From a bacterium (GTDB taxonomy: Bacteria > Actinomycetota > Acidimicrobiia > Acidimicrobiales > CATQHL01): DNA of 34,218 nucleotides. The translations under genes and the position numbers were made by a program. The notes beneath the pieces were generated by a model. It searched no databases. It worked only from the letters and a program-made list of their open reading frames with translations, and was not told where the DNA came from. Location: assembly GCA_028824415.1 (NCBI GenBank), contig JAPPDX010000036.1, positions 1 through 34,218 of the forward strand, given 5' to 3'. Below, in pieces: positions 31,138-34,218 of this stretch (positions are counted from its first letter, which is position 1; every line of letters begins with the position of its first letter).

Positions 31138-31963
31138 GACCGCTCCAGGGGAGACCCCGGCCGCCCTCGTGACGCCACAGCTGCGTGTCGACGGGGTGAG
31201 CCTCTCCTTCGGGGGGCTCCAAGCGCTCGATGACGTGTCGTTCAGTGTCCGCCCCGGCGAGCTCGTGGCGCTGATCGGCCCCAACGGGGCCGGCAAGACG
31301 TCGATGTTCAACTGCATCAGCGGCGTGTACCGGCCCGAGCGGGGGACGTTGCTCTTCGAGGAGGCCGACCTGGTCGGCATGCGACCCTCCCGGATCGCCG
31401 CCGCCGGCGTGGCGCGCACCTTCCAGAACCTGGCGCTTTTCGAGAATCTCGACGTCGTCGACAACCTCATGCTCGGCCGCCACACGCTCATGCGGACAGG
31501 CCTGCTGGCCGGCGCCGTCTGGCTCGGACGGGCGCGCCGCGAGGAGATCCGGCACCGCCGACGCTGCGCCGAGCTGGTGGACTTCCTGGGCCTCGGCGGC
31601 TACGTCGGGCGCCCGGTGGGGCTGCTGCCCTACGGCGTGCAGAAGCGCATCGAGATCGGGCGCGCCCTCGCCGCCGAGCCGCGCCTGCTGATGCTCGACG
31701 AGCCGGTGGCGGGCATGACCCGCGCCGAACGTGACGAGACCGGTGAGCTGCTGAGCGGCATCAGGGCTGAGATGGGCCTCACCATGCTGCTGGTGGAGCA
31801 CCACATGCACCTGGTGCTGGAGGTGGCGGACCGCGTCGTGGCGATGAACTTCGGTGCCGTCATTGCCTCTGGTGAACCCGAGGCGGTGTCGAACCATCCC
31901 GCGGTGGTCGAGGCCTACCTGGGCGCCGCCGGCGGTACCGGAGGGAACGGAGCCCCGAGCTGA
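31130..31963 (+). CDS. livG: Branched-chain amino acid-type ABC transporter ATPase LivG
   Basis: 277 residues: VSLSFGGLQALDDVSFSVRPGELVALIGPNGAGKTSMFNCISG (Walker A 50-58), ARTFQNLALFENLDVVDNLMLGRH as the LivG Q-loop block, an LPYGVQKRIEIGRAL signature where most members have YGQQR, Walker B LLMLDEPVAGM, and LLVEHHMHLVLEVADRV. A glycine-rich tail (AAGGTGGNG) follows. Start ATG 31130 lies inside the end of livF. Its last base is the A shared with the ATG of livH (TGATG), so the genes are tightly coupled. It forms the second ATPase of the importer. Confidence 0.93.
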
Positions 31964-32856
31964 TGGACAAGTTCCTGCAGCTGCTGCTCTCCGGAGTCGC
32001 TCTCGGCGGCATCTACGCCCTGGTGGCGCTGGGGTTCGTGGTGATCTACAAGTCCAGCGGTGCCTTCAACTTCGCGCAGGGAGGATTCGTCACGCTCGGC
32101 GCCTACATGGTCTACCAGTTCGGCACCGACTGGGGCCTGCCGTTCTGGCTGGCCCTGGTGCTGGTGATGATCGCCATGGCCGCCGTGGGGATGTTCCTCG
32201 AACGGCTGGTGATACGGCCCATGGTCGGCAAGCCCACCTTCACGGTCGTGCTGATCACCCTCGGTCTCCTGCTGGTGATCGAACAGGTGGTGCGTGCGGT
32301 CTGGACCCAGCCCGGGCTGGTGCTGAGCGTCCCCTGGGGCAACGGGCGCAGCCAGCTCGGCGAGGTCACGCTGCGCCACGCCGACCTGTGGACCATGGTC
32401 TCCGCGGCGGTGCTGCTGGCGGCGTTCTTCCTGTTCTTCCGCTATTCCCGCACCGGTTTGGGGATGCGCGCCACCGCTCTGGACCAGGAGGCGGCCGCGG
32501 CGCAGGGCATCTCAGTGGGGCGCTCGTTCGCCGTGTCGTGGGCCGTGGCCGCGGCGGTGGCGGTCGTGGCCGGCGTCATGCTGGTCAGCCGGGGCGGCGG
32601 GGCCCTCTCGCCGGCCATCGGCTTCGTCGCCCTCGCCGCCTTCCCCGCCATGATCCTGGGTGGGCTGGACTCCGCCGGCGGCGCCGTGCTCGGCGGTGTG
32701 CTGATCGGCCTGGCCGAGGTCATGTCCCAGGGCTACCTGGATGTCTCCTGGCTGGGGTCGAACGTCGAGGTGGTCGTCCCCTACGTGCTGATGGTGGTGG
32801 TGCTGCTGTGGCGTCCCGAGGGGCTGCTGGGCACCCGGCGGGTGGAGCGGGTGTGA
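31963..32856 (+). CDS. livH: Branched-chain amino acid-type ABC transporter permease LivH
   Basis: 297 residues and about eight hydrophobic segments. The N-terminus LQLLLSGVALGGIYALVALGFVVIYKSSGAFNFAQGGFVTLGAYM is the hallmark of LivH. The coupling region is TGLGMRATALDQEAAAAQGISVGRSFAVSW, and the C-terminus is the usual VMVVVLLWRPEGLLG. It forms half of the membrane channel with LivM. The ATG shares its A with the livG stop, and its stop overlaps the GTG of livM. Confidence 0.93.
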   Translation: MDKFLQLLLSGVALGGIYALVALGFVVIYKSSGAFNFAQGGFVTLGAYMVYQFGTDWGLPFWLALVLVMIAMAAVGMFLERLVIRPMVGKPTFTVVLITLGLLLVIEQVVRAVWTQPGLVLSVPWGNGRSQLGEVTLRHADLWTMVSAAVLLAAFFLFFRYSRTGLGMRATALDQEAAAAQGISVGRSFAVSWAVAAAVAVVAGVMLVSRGGGALSPAIGFVALAAFPAMILGGLDSAGGAVLGGVLIGLAEVMSQGYLDVSWLGSNVEVVVPYVLMVVVLLWRPEGLLGTRRVERV

Positions 32857-34016
32857 GCGGCGGACTCCTGCGTCGCTTCCTGCCGTCTGCGGATTCGGCG
32901 CGCCCCGCGCGCACATCCGCGGCAGCGGTCAACCGGCTGTTGCCGTCGGGCGGCGCCAAGATCATGGCCGCCTTGGGGGTGGCGGGCGTGGTGATCTGCC
33001 CGCTGGTGCTCGAGGACCCGTTCTGGATCACGGTGCTGGGCAACGCCGGCACTTTCGCGGTGGCCGCACTGGGGCTCAGCCTGCTGACGGGATTCTGCGG
33101 CCAGGTGTCGCTGGGCCACGCCGCGTTCCTGACCGTGGGCGGCTACCTGGTGGCCTTCTTCGGCGCCGGCTGGGGCTGGCCCCTGCCGGCGTGGCTGGCC
33201 ATGGCGGCGGCCACCGGCGCTGTCATCGGGGCGCTGGTGGGCCCGTTCGCGCTGCGGTTCAAGGGCAACTACCTGGTGGTGGTGACCCTCGCGCTGATCT
33301 TCGTCGTGACCCACGTCGCCCGCAACTGGGAGGGTTTCACCGGCGGCTTCGACGGGATCTCCACCAACAAGGCGCCGCTGGCCCTCGGCGGGCTGGACTT
33401 CGGCGACATGAGCGCCTTCGGCCACCGGCTCGATCGCCAGCAGGGCCTCTTCTACCTGTCGTGGATCCTTGTGGGGATCAGCGCCCTGGTGGTGCGGAAC
33501 CTGGTTCGCAGCCGCCCCGGCCGCGCCATGCAGGCCATCCGGGACCGGGACCTGGCCGCCGAGGTGATCGGGGTCAGCAACGCCCGCTACAAGATCGCCG
33601 CCTTCGCCATCTCCAGCGCCATGGCCTCGGTGGCCGGCGCGCTGTACGCGGTCGGCCTGCGCTTCATCACCCCCAATGAGCCGCTGGCGGAACTCTTCCT
33701 GTCGATCCGCTTCGTGGCAATCATCATCGTCGGGGGCATGGGAACCGTCTACGGGGCCGTCGTGGGTGCGCTGCTGCTGGGGCCGCTGCCGGAGTTGGTG
33801 AAGGAGTTCGTGAGCTATCTGGACGTGACCGTGCCAGGCCTCGGTCGCCCGCTGGTGTCCGACACCGTGGCGGCCGAGCCGCTGTTCAGCACGTCGTCGT
33901 TCAGCGAGGTGCTGTTCGGCCTGCTGCTGGTGCTGGCCCTGCTTTTCCAGCCCCAGGGCATTGCCGGGGTCGTGCGGTCACTGCGGATCCGCTGGACCAC
34001 CCGGGCTTCGCGCTGA
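32853..34016 (+). CDS. livM: Branched-chain amino acid-type ABC transporter permease LivM
   Basis: 387 residues. After an unusually long, charged N-terminus of about 40 residues come the LivM blocks: GLSLLTGFCGQVSLGHAAFLTVGGYLVA, LRFKGNYLVVVTLALIFVV, and the coupling loop RSRPGRAMQAIRDRDLAAEVIGVSNARYKIAAFAISSAMASVAGALYA, then FIIVGGMGTVYGAVVGALLLGPLPEL-like VAIIIVGGMGTVYGAV. A stretch of about 35 residues before the last helix (SYLDVTVPGLGRPLVSDTVAAEP...) is a loop extension seen in some actinobacterial members. GTG 32853 overlaps the livH stop (GTGTGA). Longer upstream frames read into livH and are rejected. Confidence 0.92.
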   Translation: MSGGLLRRFLPSADSARPARTSAAAVNRLLPSGGAKIMAALGVAGVVICPLVLEDPFWITVLGNAGTFAVAALGLSLLTGFCGQVSLGHAAFLTVGGYLVAFFGAGWGWPLPAWLAMAAATGAVIGALVGPFALRFKGNYLVVVTLALIFVVTHVARNWEGFTGGFDGISTNKAPLALGGLDFGDMSAFGHRLDRQQGLFYLSWILVGISALVVRNLVRSRPGRAMQAIRDRDLAAEVIGVSNARYKIAAFAISSAMASVAGALYAVGLRFITPNEPLAELFLSIRFVAIIIVGGMGTVYGAVVGALLLGPLPELVKEFVSYLDVTVPGLGRPLVSDTVAAEPLFSTSSFSEVLFGLLLVLALLFQPQGIAGVVRSLRIRWTTRASR

Positions 34017-34036
34017 GACCGCTTTCCGGCGCTGGA

Positions 34037-34042
34037 TAGGAT
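34037..34042 (+). promoter_or_regulatory. -10 hexamer of the binding-protein gene
   Basis: TAGGAT lies about 38 bases before the ATG at 34081. This gives a short leader that contains a strong AAGGAGG Shine-Dalgarno sequence (34070-34076), so the lipoprotein can be made in excess of the membrane components. Confidence 0.45.
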
Positions 34043-34080
34043 GGGCGGAGATTCCGGATCGGGTCGTTGAAGGAGGGGGC

Positions 34081-34218
34081 ATGAAGCAGGTTCGCACGGC
34101 ACGCAGGATCGGCTCGAGGGGGCGGTTGGTCTCGCGGTCCCGCTGGGTGGCACTGATTGCAATGGTCGCCCTGCTGGCCGCCGCGTGCGGTGGCGACGAC
34201 GGCGCCACCAGTGCGCCG
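34081..34218 (+). CDS. Lipoprotein, likely substrate-binding protein of the Liv-type transporter (3' end outside window)
   Basis: Only the first 46 codons are visible. They encode a lipoprotein signal peptide: a basic N-region (KQVRTARRIGSRGRLVSRSR), a hydrophobic core (WVALIAMVALLAAA) and Cys36 followed by GGDDG, the typical actinobacterial lipid-attachment site. AAGGAGG lies 4 bases before the ATG. Position directly after livM makes it the likely periplasm-side (membrane-tethered) binding protein of the importer, but no ligand-binding domain is in view. Confidence 0.7.
   Translation, partial: MKQVRTARRIGSRGRLVSRSRWVALIAMVALLAAACGGDDGATSAP

Noticed and set aside
31854-32852. N-terminal extension of LivM back to 31854
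   Set aside because: It would overlap the whole livH gene; GTG 32853 gives the expected overlap with the livH stop and a normal LivM.

Overview
The window is about 70% GC, densely packed chromosomal DNA from a high-GC actinobacterium. I infer the class Acidimicrobiia or a close relative. The reasons are the Gram-positive-type LexA boxes, an ImuA'/ImuB/DnaE2 mutasome, a dapA-rnj pair, an F420-type luciferase-like oxidoreductase, a complete Liv-type uptake operon, and many genes whose start codon lies only 6-8 bases after a TAnnnT hexamer, which indicates leaderless mRNAs. No rRNA, tRNA, CRISPR array, transposase or prophage was recognised.

Left accessory part (1-1000): the end of an HNH nuclease of the DUF222/13E12 type, then a MazEF-type toxin-antitoxin pair bracketed by two identical 28-bp hairpin repeats. 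SOS mutagenesis block (1080-7324): imuA' and dnaE2 each have a LexA box overlapping a leaderless promoter. The imuA'-imuB junction carries three tandem copies of a ~90-105 bp module joined by stop-start overlaps. ImuB itself appears to lack about 50 N-terminal residues, and imuA', imuB and the spacer before dnaE2 are full of short tandem repeats. Then come dapA and rnj (ribonuclease J), overlapping and co-directional.

A convergent terminator separates rnj from a minus-strand run (14529 to 9979): ArsC-family reductase, two Opp/Dpp-type ABC ATPases, a Bcr/CflA-like MFS exporter and an SDR oxidoreductase, all nearly touching. The ArsC gene has an in-frame TGA exactly at its catalytic cysteine codon, while all flanking family motifs are intact. 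It is a strong candidate selenoprotein. Upstream on the same strand are an SGNH hydrolase and an MBOAT acyltransferase (an envelope acylation pair), then the luciferase-like oxidoreductase.

The plus-strand genes that follow are an NTF2-like protein, an NCS2-like permease fused to a degenerate HATPase-like C-terminal domain, and an alkylsulfatase-type metallo-beta-lactamase (MBL). On the minus strand, a second MazEF pair runs directly into an RNase Z-like MBL gene; divergent from it is a 2-keto-4-pentenoate hydratase. An FGGY kinase and the large helicase Lhr follow on the minus strand; lhr has a probable LexA box. The right end is a Liv-type operon, livF-livG-livH-livM, then the first 46 codons of its likely lipoprotein binding protein, which runs off the window.

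There is no gene-free stretch longer than 300 bases; the longest is the repeat-filled imuB-dnaE2 spacer (256 bases).
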